A DNA stretch of 40,874 bases from Paenibacillus sp. BK033 (GTDB lineage Bacteria > Bacillota > Bacilli > Paenibacillales > Paenibacillaceae): assembly GCF_004345425.1 (NCBI RefSeq), contig NZ_SLVP01000018.1:1-40874 (forward strand). Reading direction: 5' to 3'. The notes below the pieces were generated by a model that had not been told where the DNA came from, searched no databases, and saw only the letters and a list, made by a program, of their open reading frames with translations. A program made the translations under genes and the position numbers. Positions 1 through 7,611 of this stretch are shown here, in pieces (positions within the stretch are counted from its first letter, which is position 1; each line of letters opens with the position of its first letter).

Positions 1-82
1 CGAAGGCAAAGTCCGCTCGACTTGCATGTATTAGGCACGCCGCCAGCGTTCGTCCTGAGCCAGGATCAAACTCTCCATGAAT
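1..82 (-). rRNA. rrs: 16S rRNA, 5' end (partial)
   Basis: Read on the minus strand, this is the universally conserved start of bacterial 16S rRNA: GAGAGTTTGATCCTGGCTCAG, then the GGACGAACGCTGGCGGCGTG block and the ACATGCAAGTCGAGCGGA block. The gene runs off the left edge. The mature 5' end is placed near 82 by analogy with Bacillus, where about seven bases precede GAGAG. Confidence 0.97.
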
Positions 83-119
83 GGTGTTTGACTTGTTCAT
101 TACTTGTTTTATCGCTTTT

Positions 120-175
120 CCGTTATTTCTAACGGGGCAGTTTCGCTCGTTGTTCAGTTTTCAAAGAACAATTTT
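120..175 (-). other. 16S leader: antitermination/processing motif
   Basis: On the minus strand the leader reads TTGTTCTTTGAAAACTGAAC (about 151-172), the boxA-like and processing motif usual upstream of Bacillales 16S genes. A small hairpin follows (CCGTTA/TAACGG, about 119-134). It lies between the rrn P2 promoter and mature 16S. The role in antitermination or RNase III processing is inferred from the family. Confidence 0.6.
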
Positions 176-192
176 TTTCAACAACGCGGTAT

Positions 193-222
193 ATCATATC
201 ACGTTATCGTTTTTTGTGTCAA
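193..222 (-). promoter_or_regulatory. rrn P2 promoter
   Basis: The minus strand shows TTGACA (217-222), an 18-base spacer and TATGAT (193-198). Predicted initiation is near 186, about 100 bases upstream of mature 16S. The consensus -35 suits a strong rRNA promoter. Confidence 0.75.
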
Positions 223-298
223 GCTTATTTTTCATCCATTTGCTCGATGATATTCAGCTTTTCGGTCCGAACATCTTGTCTCTCTCGGCCGGAATTAG

Positions 299-328
299 AA
301 TATACCATAGATAAAAAGCATTTGGCAA
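299..328 (-). promoter_or_regulatory. rrn P1 promoter candidate
   Basis: The minus strand shows TTGCCA (323-328), an 18-base spacer and TATATT (299-304), about 105 bases upstream of P2. Tandem promoters are the normal arrangement for Bacillus rRNA operons. The rest of 330-590 has no credible gene. On the plus strand it must hold the promoter of the collagen-like gene; CATACAAT at 565-572 resembles a SigE -10 element, but no matching -35 is clear. Confidence 0.55.
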
Positions 329-607
329 GCATTATTTTAAAAAAACTTTTCACGCCGCGAAATCAGTCCCAAGGAAGGACTGTCCTTAAGGCGTATTGTT
401 GCCCTATTTCCCACATCCTCTGCGAATATCGGCCGACCTAATTAACAGAGATAAAACCGGTTGAACCGCAAAAGGGAATCAGCGGTCGTTTAAAACCTAC
501 ATCGCCACAGCAGCTGCTTTTTAAAAGAATATCGGTTACGCCCATTCCCTTATCTCCGCTCCTACATACAATGTTTTAGCCCATCATATAAAGGAGTGAC
601 AAACCTC

Positions 608-964
608 ATGTCATTTTTTCCGCCTTTTGGTCCCCCAGGATTCCCTGGTCAACCGGGGCCGCCAGGGCCTCCGGGACCGCCGGGAGGACCGCCGGGGCAA
701 CCAGGCCAGCCGATGGCACCTAGCTCACCTCCGCCAGGATTCATTCCTCAACAGCCTGCGGTTCAGCCGTTTGCCGTTGACCCTGGCGCGATTTCGCGTT
801 GCATGTTCCGAAATACGTACATCTGGCTAAGGAATGGAAACCAATTCTGGTTCTTCCCCGTATTCTTAGGACGCACATCGGTTGCGGGGTTTCAGTGGAA
901 CGGAAGGTTCTGGATGTATACCGGCCTCAGCCTTCAATCCATTCAATCCTTTACATGCGTCTAA
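608..964 (+). CDS. small collagen-like (Gly-X-Y) protein of unknown function
   Basis: This encodes about 118 residues. ATG 608 is preferred over GTG 596 because the ribosome binding site AAAGGAG ends at 596, 11 bases before it. Residues 8-35 are nine Gly-X-Y triplets rich in GPP, interrupted once by an extra Gly. A Pro/Gln-rich linker follows to about residue 60. The C-terminal part (65-118) is rich in Trp, Phe and Tyr, has cysteines at 65 and 117, and looks like a small folded beta domain. There is no obvious signal peptide or membrane segment. Short collagen-like proteins of spore formers often sit on the spore surface, and a SigE-like -10 (CATACAAT, 565-572) would fit, but both points are inference. 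It is the only protein gene between the rRNA promoter and tmRNA. Confidence 0.75.
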   Translation: MSFFPPFGPPGFPGQPGPPGPPGPPGGPPGQPGQPMAPSSPPPGFIPQQPAVQPFAVDPGAISRCMFRNTYIWLRNGNQFWFFPVFLGRTSVAGFQWNGRFWMYTGLSLQSIQSFTCV

Positions 965-966
965 CC

Positions 967-1012
967 AAAAGCGAAAAAGCTCCTTCCAACAGGAAAGGAG
1001 CTTCTTCGTGCC
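967..1012. terminator. hairpin between the collagen-like gene and tmRNA
   Basis: The stem GAAGCTCC/GGAGCTTC type (AGCTCCTTCC, loop AACA, GGAAAGGAGCT) lies just after the plus-strand gene. On the minus strand it is followed by TTTTTCGCTTTT, so it may act in both directions and serve as a second terminator for ssrA. Confidence 0.65.
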
Positions 1013-1023
1013 CGTTATAAAGC

Positions 1024-1052
1024 AAAAACCACATCCTCATGCGGATGCGGTT
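1024..1052 (-). terminator. ssrA terminator
   Basis: The minus strand has an 8-bp stem CCGCATCC/GGATGTGG with one G-U pair, followed by TTTTTGCTTT. It begins a few bases after the encoded CCA of tmRNA. Confidence 0.7.
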
Positions 1053-1057
1053 CATGA

Positions 1058-1422
1058 TGGTGGAGGCGAGGGGATTTGAACCCCTGTCCGAAGACAACGC
1101 CACACAGGCTTCTACGGGTGTAGTTACAGTATTGATGTCACCCGAGCGTCGTCCCGTAACCGACTACGCGTTGGGTCAGCCTGATTATCTTCTTCCGTCG
1201 ACCCCAGGCGGAGACCGAACGGCGTATCCCACTACTTGTTAGCCCCTAGTCTAGTCACATGGGCGATGCTAGGTAGGAGCACGCTCACAGGTTATTAAGC
1301 TGCGAAAGCGTAAGTTTGTTGTTGTTTGCCATTTAATTGGCTTTAGCGTTGATGAAGCAGACGACTCCCTGCTACCCGCAACCCATGCTCGTACTATCCC
1401 CGTCGAATCCATAAACGCCCCC
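1058..1422 (-). ncRNA. ssrA: transfer-messenger RNA (tmRNA)
   Basis: tmRNA rescues stalled ribosomes with SmpB, acting as tRNA-Ala and then as mRNA for a degradation tag. The 5' end GGGGGCG pairs with the 3' CGCCTCC through seven base pairs including one G-U, leaving discriminator A and an encoded CCA at 1058-1060. The conserved GATTCGACGGGG block follows the 5' end. The T arm is the GGGGATTTGAACCCC complement. The tag reading frame (1298-1330) encodes GKQQQTYAFAA followed by two TAA stops. The tag ends FAA rather than the LAA seen in many species, still a ClpXP-type ending. smpB lies just upstream and clpP is in the same window. Confidence 0.96.
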
Positions 1423-1569
1423 GATATCGCATAAACGGTCTTTTCAACCGATTAGCTTTAAGAAAGAACGCCCGGAATGAGGTATAGCGCTTCTGCGCTA
1501 ATTCATTACAAGCAAGTAATACTTCGACTCTTTATTGCAGCAGCGCTTCGTATTCCTTAGCGCTACTTT

Positions 1570-1578
1570 AGTATAACA
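1570..1578 (-). promoter_or_regulatory. ssrA promoter candidate (extended -10)
   Basis: The minus strand shows TGTTATACT, an extended -10 (TATACT at 1570-1575) between smpB and mature tmRNA. It would give a precursor with about 140 extra 5' bases, to be removed by processing. There is no clear -35. 1423-1663 otherwise holds no gene. Confidence 0.4.
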
Positions 1579-1663
1579 CGAACTTCATCGCTAGTGCTGG
1601 GATTCTTACTGCCAATGATGGCGGAAAACTGGAACACGGACCAGCAGCTGAAGCAAATGCCAA

Positions 1664-2146
1664 TTATCTTGCGACCTTCTGCTTCTCGCGCAGCGCACGC
1701 TGGATATCCCTTTGTGCATCCCGCTTCGCGGCCGTATCGCGCTTATCGTATTGCTTCTTGCCTTTACCAAGACCAATCAGCAGCTTCGCGTAGCCGTTGC
1801 GGACATAAATCTTCAGCGGCACAATCGAATAGCCTTCCTGCTTGGACTGGCCGAGCAGCTTATGAATTTGCTGCTTGTGAAGCAGCAGCTTCCGAGCGCG
1901 CGTCGGATCTGTCGGGTTATGGCGGTTGCCCTGTTCAAAAGGACTGATGTGCATGTTATGAATAAACATCTCGCCATTCCGGATCGTCGCAAACGCATCG
2001 CTAATATTCGCCTTCCCCATGCGAAGAGCCTTGATCTCCGTGCCCATCAGCACGATTCCCGCTTCATACGTATCTTCAATGAAGTAATCATGGGAAGCCT
2101 TTTTATTTTGAGCGAGCTGTTTGCCGTCATTTTTCTTAGCACCCAC
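1664..2146 (-). CDS. smpB: SsrA-binding protein SmpB
   Basis: This 160-residue protein has normal SmpB length. SmpB binds the tRNA-like part of tmRNA and places it in the A site of stalled ribosomes. Visible family marks are the N-terminal block NKKASHDYFIEDTYEAGI, the GTEIKALR motif, the central IHNMHISPFEQGNRHN, and the basic C-terminal tail KGKKQYDKRDTAAKRDAQRD, which is known to sit in the mRNA channel. GTG 2146 is the start, with AGGTG seven bases upstream. A promoter (TTGCGA, 18, TACAAT) lies at 2206-2235. ssrA follows about 240 bases downstream on the same strand. Confidence 0.97.
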   Translation of the reverse strand: MGAKKNDGKQLAQNKKASHDYFIEDTYEAGIVLMGTEIKALRMGKANISDAFATIRNGEMFIHNMHISPFEQGNRHNPTDPTRARKLLLHKQQIHKLLGQSKQEGYSIVPLKIYVRNGYAKLLIGLGKGKKQYDKRDTAAKRDAQRDIQRALREKQKVAR

Positions 2147-2205
2147 AGCGGTTCACCTCATTTTCGTTTACGCATTCCAGCATGGAAAAGCGTTATTAGG
2201 AATTC

Positions 2206-2235
2206 ATTGTAACAAACATTAAGCGCGTTTCGCAA
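2206..2235 (-). promoter_or_regulatory. smpB promoter
   Basis: The minus strand shows TTGCGA (2230-2235), an 18-base spacer and TACAAT (2206-2211), about 60 bases before the smpB start. This separates smpB transcription from the upstream cold-shock gene. Confidence 0.6.
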
Positions 2236-2274
2236 GGGATCCCGTTCGCGAAAATACATCGCTTTCAAAATAAA

Positions 2275-2300
2275 GAAACCGCCCCGTTAAGGGCGGTTTC
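2275..2300 (-). terminator. csp terminator
   Basis: A perfect 10-bp stem GAAACCGCCC/GGGCGGTTTC with a six-base loop is followed on the minus strand by TTTATTTTG. It begins about 20 bases after the cold-shock gene. Confidence 0.85.
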
Positions 2301-2319
2301 CGTTCGTTAAATTAAGCTA

Positions 2320-2520
2320 TTACAGCTTAACAACGTTCTCAGCTTGTGGTCCGCGGTTGCCTTGAACAACGTTGAACTCAACGCGTTGGCCTTCTTCAAG
2401 AGTTTTGAAGCCTTCGCCAACGATAGCGGAGAAGTGTACGAATACGTCATTGCCGCCTTCAACTTCGATGAAGCCGAAACCTTTCTCAGCGTTGAACCAT
2501 TTAACTGTACCTTGTTGCAT
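2320..2520 (-). CDS. cold-shock protein (CspA/CspD family)
   Basis: This is a 66-residue single cold-shock domain, the usual length. It binds single-stranded RNA and DNA and acts as an RNA chaperone. RNP1 (KGFGFIEV) and RNP2 (VFVHFSAI) are both intact, and the ending GPQAENVVKL is typical. ATG 2520 is the start because GGAGG lies eight bases upstream; a reading frame five codons longer has no ribosome binding site. The gap to the rnr end (2521-2732) allows a leader of more than 100 bases, as is known for cold-shock mRNAs, but no convincing promoter could be fixed. Confidence 0.95.
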   Translation of the reverse strand: MQQGTVKWFNAEKGFGFIEVEGGNDVFVHFSAIVGEGFKTLEEGQRVEFNVVQGNRGPQAENVVKL

Positions 2521-2732
2521 GTGTCTTACCTCCAAAAAAATAAATTAATATGCGCCTATTTCGTATCGAAACAAAAAATTCACACATTGAATAAGGTGTC
2601 ATGACGTCTACAATGATACCCTTTTCAATATGTGAATTCAGGTTCATATCATCAATTGTTTTGAGTGTACTATACCCAAAATCAAAATGCAAGCGACAAG
2701 CTTAAATATATTTTCCCAGCTTATCCACAGAA

Positions 2733-2779
2733 AACGGCGCTGCTTCCCTGCAGCTTGCGCTACATCTGGCAGCGCCGTT
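2733..2779 (-). terminator. rnr terminator
   Basis: An 11-bp stem AACGGCGCTGC/GCAGCGCCGTT is followed on the minus strand by TTCTG. It lies about 35 bases after the rnr stop codon. The loop is long (about 25 bases), and the T tract is weak. Confidence 0.6.
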
Positions 2780-2814
2780 ATTTCAAGTAATAGTACATCT
2801 GTCATGTTAAATAT

Positions 2815-5622
2815 TTATTTACGTTTTTTGCGAACGAAAGCCGCGGTGGAGTTGCCTCCGCTATTTCGTTTCTTCTTCTTGTTTTTCCCTTCTTCGCCGG
2901 AATTATTCACTCCGCGCGAAGAATTTGTGCCTTGCGAGGATTTTGCATCGCCGCGTTGGCCTGCGCCGCCTCCGCTTCGGTTGCCCCGGCCGCCGCGCCT
3001 GCCGCGGCCGCCTTCAAAGACTGAGCCTTGATCCGGATCTTCGCCCGTATCGGCGTCTCTGCCGCGGCTGCCGCTAATCGGCAGCCCCCACATATCCGTG
3101 CGCGGCCTTGCTCCGCGCACCTGCCGCCCTTGCTCGAGCGGCTTCGCCGGCTCTTGCCACGGCGAGCGCTCCGCCGCGCCTTCGGCCGCGCGGCTCGCGC
3201 CCTCGGCCGCTCCGCGGTCAGCGCCTCCGCGCTTCCGCTTCGCGTTCCCTTGCGCGCCGCTATTCTCGGCGCGCTTAGCGCCGTCGCGGCCGCCCTTACC
3301 CGGGCCGCGTTCATTCCGATCGCCGCGGCCTTCTTTCCCGCCGCGACCTTCTTTCCCGCCGCGTCCAACTACGGCGCCCGCGTCCCCGCCGCGGCTGAAG
3401 CCGCCGCGCTTGCGCCCGCCGCCGCGGCCAGCCCCAAAGCCGGCGTCCGCGACGCCCCGGAAATCGCTGCGCGGCTTCATGTCCACCATCTCGAAGTCGA
3501 TGGTGTAATCGTCCATGTTCACCTGCGCCACGCGGATTTTCACTTCATCGCCAATGCGGTATACCTTCGAGGTGCGCTCGCCGATCAGCACCATATGAAG
3601 CTCATGGAAGTGGTAATAATCATCCGTCAGACCGCTCAGCCGGATAAGGCCTTCCACCGTATTGTCCAATTCGACAAACATGCCGAAGCTTGTCACGCTG
3701 CTGATGATGCCATCGAATTCCTCGCCGACCTTATCCAGCATGAATTCGCATTTTTTGAGCTTATCCGTATCCCGTTCCGCATCCACCGCCACGCGTTCGC
3801 GTTCGGATGAATGCTGGGCAATGTCAGGCATGCGCGCGGCCAGCGCTTCGTTGCGCATGTCCGGCAAGGCTCCGCCGTTCTCGAGCACCTCGCGAATAAT
3901 CCGGTGAATCACAAGGTCCGGATAACGCCGGATCGGCGACGTGAAGTGCGAATAGAACTCCGCCGCAAGCCCAAAGTGGCCTAGGCTCTCCGCATCGTAC
4001 TTCGCCTGTTTCATGGAGCGCAGCATTACGGTGGAAATAACCGTTTCTTCCTTCGTGCCGTGGATCTCTTCAAGCAGCGTCTGCAAGGCGCGCGGATGAA
4101 CCGAATTGCCTTTGCCTTTCACGACGTAACCAAAGTTCGAGGCGAACTGCATGAAGTGGAGCAGCTTCTCCTGATCCGGATCCTCATGGATCCGGTACAA
4201 GAACGGCACGCGGAGCCAGTGGAAATGCTCGGCAACCGTTTCGTTCGCCGCCAGCATGAATTCCTCGATGATCTGCTCGGCGACGGAGCGTTCGCGCTTC
4301 ACGATATCAACCGCCTTGCCTTCCTCGTCCACGATAACCTTCGATTCCTGGAAATCAAAGTCGATCGCGCCGCGCTTCATCCGTTTCTTCCGCAGCTTCA
4401 TCGCAAGCTCTTCCATCAGCGTGAACATGTCCAGCAGGTCCGCATAGCGTTCCTTCAGCTCGGTCTCCGGCTCCTCTTCGGTGGCCGTTAAGATCTTGCG
4501 CACATTCGTATACGTCATGCGTTCCTTCGTCTTAATCACGCTTGTAAAAATATCGTGGCGTACGCGCTTCAGCTTGGAGTCAAACTCCATTTCGCAGGAA
4601 AGCGTCAGGCGGTCCACCTGAGGATTCAGCGAGCAGATCCCGTTCGACAAACGGTGCGGCAGCATCGGAATAACCCGGTCTACCAGATAGACGCTGCAGC
4701 CGCGGCGGAAAGCTTCCTGGTCAAGCGCCGAACGTTCCTTCACGTAATAGCCGACATCGGCAATATGAACGCCAAGCAGATAATTGCCGTTCTCAAGCCG
4801 CTTTACATGGACGGCGTCATCAAGATCCTTTGCGTCTTCGCCGTCAATCGTCACAATCACTTCTCCGCGGAGATCGCGGCGGCCTTGTTCAACGATCTCT
4901 TCTTCGGTAATGGAGTCCGGAGCCGCTTCGGCTTCGGCCATCACTTCATCCGAGAAGCCCTCGGGAAGCTGATGCTTGCGGATAATGGACAAAATGTCGA
5001 TGCCCGGATCGTTCTTATGTCCGAGAATTTCGATAATTTCGCCTTGCGCCGCAGACCGTCCTTCCGGATAGGAAGTAATCTTTACGACCACCTTCTGACC
5101 GGTTACCGCTCCCTGGAATTCACCCTTCGGAATAAAAATATCCCGGTTAATCCGTTTGTCATCCGGAACAACAAAGCCAAATGCCTCATGGCTTTCGAAC
5201 GTGCCCACCACCTGCGTAACGGCACGCTGCACAATGCGGACGACTTCGCCTTCCATCCGGCCCCCGCCTTCGCTTTGCGAAGTAATGCGCACCAGCGCGA
5301 TATCGCCGTTCATCGCGCTCTTCTGATCGTTTGCATGTATGTAAACGTCAGGATGATCCTTCTCGTCAGGCAGCAAAAATGCGAAACCCTTCGCATGCGC
5401 CTGAATTTTTCCTCTCAGCAGGTTCATTCGCTCCGGAACGCCGTAGCGTTCATTGCGCGTCCGAATGACTTTGCCCTCTTCCTCGAGCTGGTTAAGCAGC
5501 TTCAGGAATTCTTTGAATTCCGCCGCGTCGTTGATGCCGAAATGTTGTTCCAGCTCCTGATAAGTCATCGGCTTATAAGCCGTTTCCCGCATAAAATCAA
5601 GCAGTTCCTGCTCTTGCATCAT
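2815..5622 (-). CDS. rnr: ribonuclease R with long basic Gly/Arg-rich tail
   Basis: This is a 3'-5' exoribonuclease of the RNase II/RNB family that degrades structured RNA and works with tmRNA-SmpB on non-stop mRNA. The start is placed at ATG 5622 (MMQEQELLDF), with AAGGA six bases upstream. Domains in order: winged helix (about 1-65), two cold-shock domains (about 70-230), RNB catalytic domain with DGEDAKDLDDAVHV (about 260-590), and S1 domain (about 635-715). A tail of about 217 residues follows (DNA 2815-3468), rich in Gly, Arg, Lys and Ala, with repeats such as GRGGKE and ending KKRK. Most RNase R proteins have a much shorter Lys-rich tail. GC content is very high in the tail. The local order rnr-csp-smpB-ssrA keeps the trans-translation genes together. 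Confidence 0.96.
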   Translation of the reverse strand: MMQEQELLDFMRETAYKPMTYQELEQHFGINDAAEFKEFLKLLNQLEEEGKVIRTRNERYGVPERMNLLRGKIQAHAKGFAFLLPDEKDHPDVYIHANDQKSAMNGDIALVRITSQSEGGGRMEGEVVRIVQRAVTQVVGTFESHEAFGFVVPDDKRINRDIFIPKGEFQGAVTGQKVVVKITSYPEGRSAAQGEIIEILGHKNDPGIDILSIIRKHQLPEGFSDEVMAEAEAAPDSITEEEIVEQGRRDLRGEVIVTIDGEDAKDLDDAVHVKRLENGNYLLGVHIADVGYYVKERSALDQEAFRRGCSVYLVDRVIPMLPHRLSNGICSLNPQVDRLTLSCEMEFDSKLKRVRHDIFTSVIKTKERMTYTNVRKILTATEEEPETELKERYADLLDMFTLMEELAMKLRKKRMKRGAIDFDFQESKVIVDEEGKAVDIVKRERSVAEQIIEEFMLAANETVAEHFHWLRVPFLYRIHEDPDQEKLLHFMQFASNFGYVVKGKGNSVHPRALQTLLEEIHGTKEETVISTVMLRSMKQAKYDAESLGHFGLAAEFYSHFTSPIRRYPDLVIHRIIREVLENGGALPDMRNEALAARMPDIAQHSSERERVAVDAERDTDKLKKCEFMLDKVGEEFDGIISSVTSFGMFVELDNTVEGLIRLSGLTDDYYHFHELHMVLIGERTSKVYRIGDEVKIRVAQVNMDDYTIDFEMVDMKPRSDFRGVADAGFGAGRGGGRKRGGFSRGGDAGAVVGRGGKEGRGGKEGRGDRNERGPGKGGRDGAKRAENSGAQGNAKRKRGGADRGAAEGASRAAEGAAERSPWQEPAKPLEQGRQVRGARPRTDMWGLPISGSRGRDADTGEDPDQGSVFEGGRGRRGGRGNRSGGGAGQRGDAKSSQGTNSSRGVNNSGEEGKNKKKKRNSGGNSTAAFVRKKRK

Positions 5623-5755
5623 AATTTTCCTTGTCACCTCATACACCGGAGGCTTTCCCTACCGCCATCCAGCTACCGGTTGATAGATTACCATATATCG
5701 TTTAGTATACACGAAATCATCCTTAAGCATCCGCTAATGCCCTGAAAAAACAAAA

Positions 5756-5777
5756 AAACGGAGGTCCCCCTCCGTTT
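5756..5777 (-). terminator. secG terminator
   Basis: A 9-bp stem AAACGGAGG/CCTCCGTTT with a four-base loop is followed on the minus strand by TTTTGTTTTTTC. It lies between secG and rnr. Confidence 0.85.
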
Positions 5778-5795
5778 CTGAGTACATTTCATCAA

Positions 5796-6032
5796 TTAAA
5801 CTTTTACAACGTATGCTACAACAAGGGCCAGGATAAAGAATCCGCTTGCCAGCCCTACCGTCAAACGCTGAAGGAACAAGTCCAGACCGCGAGCTTTCTG
5901 CTTGCCGAACAAATGCTCAGCACCGCCAGTGATCGCACCGGACAAACCAGCGCTTTTCCCTTTTTGAAGCAATACGACTGCGATCAATCCAACTGCGAAA
6001 ATAACGAGCAAAATCTTCCAAAAGATTTCCAT
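5796..6032 (-). CDS. secG: preprotein translocase subunit SecG
   Basis: This 78-residue inner-membrane protein assists the SecYE channel. There are two hydrophobic segments: residues 2-20 (IFWKILLVIFAVGLIAVVLL) and about 55-76 (LTVGLASGFFILALVVAYV). The conserved cytoplasmic loop between them includes QKGKSAGLSGAITGGAE. ATG 6032 is chosen because GGAGGTG lies just upstream; a frame 18 codons longer would lengthen the protein beyond family size. It has its own promoter at 6077-6105. Confidence 0.95.
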   Translation of the reverse strand: MEIFWKILLVIFAVGLIAVVLLQKGKSAGLSGAITGGAEHLFGKQKARGLDLFLQRLTVGLASGFFILALVVAYVVKV

Positions 6033-6076
6033 TTGATCCACCTCCAGCATAGGAGCTCCGTAAAACACATAAATTG

Positions 6077-6105
6077 ATTTTATCATAGGCGGACAAGTAA
6101 TTCAA
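6077..6105 (-). promoter_or_regulatory. secG promoter
   Basis: The minus strand shows TTGAAT (6100-6105), a 17-base spacer and TAAAAT (6077-6082), about 45 bases before the secG start. Confidence 0.7.
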
Positions 6106-6194
6106 TAGTTTCAAATTCCGGCGCGTTTTCCTATATATGAGAAAAAGATCAGGACTATTCGAAGGATGCGTAAACCATTCATTCGGACGTAAAA

Positions 6195-6222
6195 AAGGGC
6201 ATCCCCTCACCGGGATGCCCTT
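6195..6222 (-). terminator. eno / glycolytic operon terminator
   Basis: An 11-bp stem AAGGGCATCCC/GGGATGCCCTT is followed on the minus strand by TTTTACG. It lies 20 bases after the eno stop and ends the glycolytic block. Confidence 0.9.
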
Positions 6223-6240
6223 CTTATATCACCGAAAAAC

Positions 6241-7533
6241 CTATTTGAAGTTTTTCAGGTTGTAGAATGCCGATTTGCCTGCGTATTGAGCAACCGAACC
6301 CAGCTCATCTTCAATACGGAGCAATTGATTGTATTTCGCTACGCGGTCCGTACGGGACGGAGCGCCGGTTTTGATTTGGCCAGCGTTTGTAGCAACCGCG
6401 ATGTCAGCGATTGTGCTGTCTTCGCTTTCGCCGGAACGGTGGGAGATAACCGCTGTGTAACCAGCGCGTTTTGCCATTTCGATCGCGTCGAAGGTTTCGG
6501 TAAGCGAGCCGATTTGGTTAACTTTAACGAGAATGGAGTTGCCCACGCCTTTTTCGATACCGTCGGACAGACGCTCCGTATTTGTAACGAACAGGTCGTC
6601 GCCAACCAGCTGTACTTTGCCGCCCAGTTTGTCAGTGAGCAATTTCCAGCCTTCCCAGTCGTCTTCGGAGCAGCCGTCTTCGATTGTGATGATTGGGTAC
6701 TTCTCAACCCACGAAGCAAGCAGGTCAACGAATTCAGCGGAAGTGAAGGATTTGCCTTCGCCTTCGAGGTGGTATTTGCCGTCTTTGTAGAACTCAGTGG
6801 AAGCTACGTCCATGCCGAGGAATACGTCAACGCCTGGTTTGTAGCCAGCACGCTCGATCGCGGAGATGATGGTCGTGATTGCTTCTTCGTTGGAACCAAG
6901 GTTAGGAGCGAAGCCGCCTTCGTCGCCAACCGCAGTGTTAAGGCCTTTGTCTTTCAGAACCGATTTCAGGTTGTGGAAGATTTCAGCGCCGATGCGAAGA
7001 GCTTCTTTGAAGGTTGGAGCGCCAACCGGCAGAACCATGAATTCTTGAACGTCAACGTTGTTGTCGGCATGCTCGCCGCCGTTGATGATGTTCATCATTG
7101 GAACCGGCAGCGTTTTTGCGTTGAAGCCGCCCAGGTAAGTGTACAGAGGCACGTTAAGAGCGTCTGCCGCAGCGCGTGCAACCGCCATCGAAACAGCCAG
7201 GATTGCGTTAGCGCCGAGTTTAGCCTTGTTAGGCGTACCGTCGAGCTCGATCATTTTGCGGTCGATAGCGACTTGATCAAGTGCGTCCAGACCGATGATT
7301 TCAGGCGCGATAATCGCGTTTACGTTCTCAACCGCTTTTTCAACGCCTTTGCCCAGGTAGCGGCCTTTGTCGCCGTCGCGAAGCTCAACGGCTTCGTAAG
7401 CGCCAGTGGATGCGCCGGATGGTACGATTGCGCGGCCTTTGCCGCCGGATTCCAGGGATACTTCTACTTCTACAGTCGGATTCCCGCGGGAATCCAGCAC
7501 TTCGCGTGCGTAAACGTCAACGATGATAGACAT
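6241..7533 (-). CDS. eno: enolase
   Basis: Enolase converts 2-phosphoglycerate to phosphoenolpyruvate in the cytoplasm. The 430 residues are full length. Visible marks are the N-terminal ARE.LDSRGNPTVEVEV block, the SGASTGAYEAVELRDGD loop, VGDEGGFAPNL with the catalytic Glu, the Mg-binding TIEDGCSEDDW and LVGDDLFVTN, the catalytic Lys in LVKVNQIGSLTET, and the signature SHRSGESEDSTIADIAV. AAGGAG stands 10 bases before ATG 7533. It is the last gene of cggR-gapA-pgk-tpiA-gpmI-eno, 78 bases after gpmI. Confidence 0.99.
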   Translation of the reverse strand: MSIIVDVYAREVLDSRGNPTVEVEVSLESGGKGRAIVPSGASTGAYEAVELRDGDKGRYLGKGVEKAVENVNAIIAPEIIGLDALDQVAIDRKMIELDGTPNKAKLGANAILAVSMAVARAAADALNVPLYTYLGGFNAKTLPVPMMNIINGGEHADNNVDVQEFMVLPVGAPTFKEALRIGAEIFHNLKSVLKDKGLNTAVGDEGGFAPNLGSNEEAITTIISAIERAGYKPGVDVFLGMDVASTEFYKDGKYHLEGEGKSFTSAEFVDLLASWVEKYPIITIEDGCSEDDWEGWKLLTDKLGGKVQLVGDDLFVTNTERLSDGIEKGVGNSILVKVNQIGSLTETFDAIEMAKRAGYTAVISHRSGESEDSTIADIAVATNAGQIKTGAPSRTDRVAKYNQLLRIEDELGSVAQYAGKSAFYNLKNFK

Positions 7534-7611
7534 TTGAGTAACACTCCTTCATTTAAGTTATTTATAGGGTTGAAGCATGGAAAACAAGCTGTATTGATTC
7601 TACCTCGAAAC

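Noticed and set aside
81..441. Two small plus-strand frames upstream of 16S
   Set aside because: They overlap the rRNA leader and promoters and have no ribosome binding site.
1039..1242. Small plus-strand frame inside tmRNA
   Set aside because: The sequence is accounted for by ssrA structure on the other strand.
2907..3810. Ala/Arg-rich frames on both strands over the RNase R tail
   Set aside because: They come from the high-GC repeats of the tail. The RNase R frame is continuous with a canonical catalytic core and therefore preferred.
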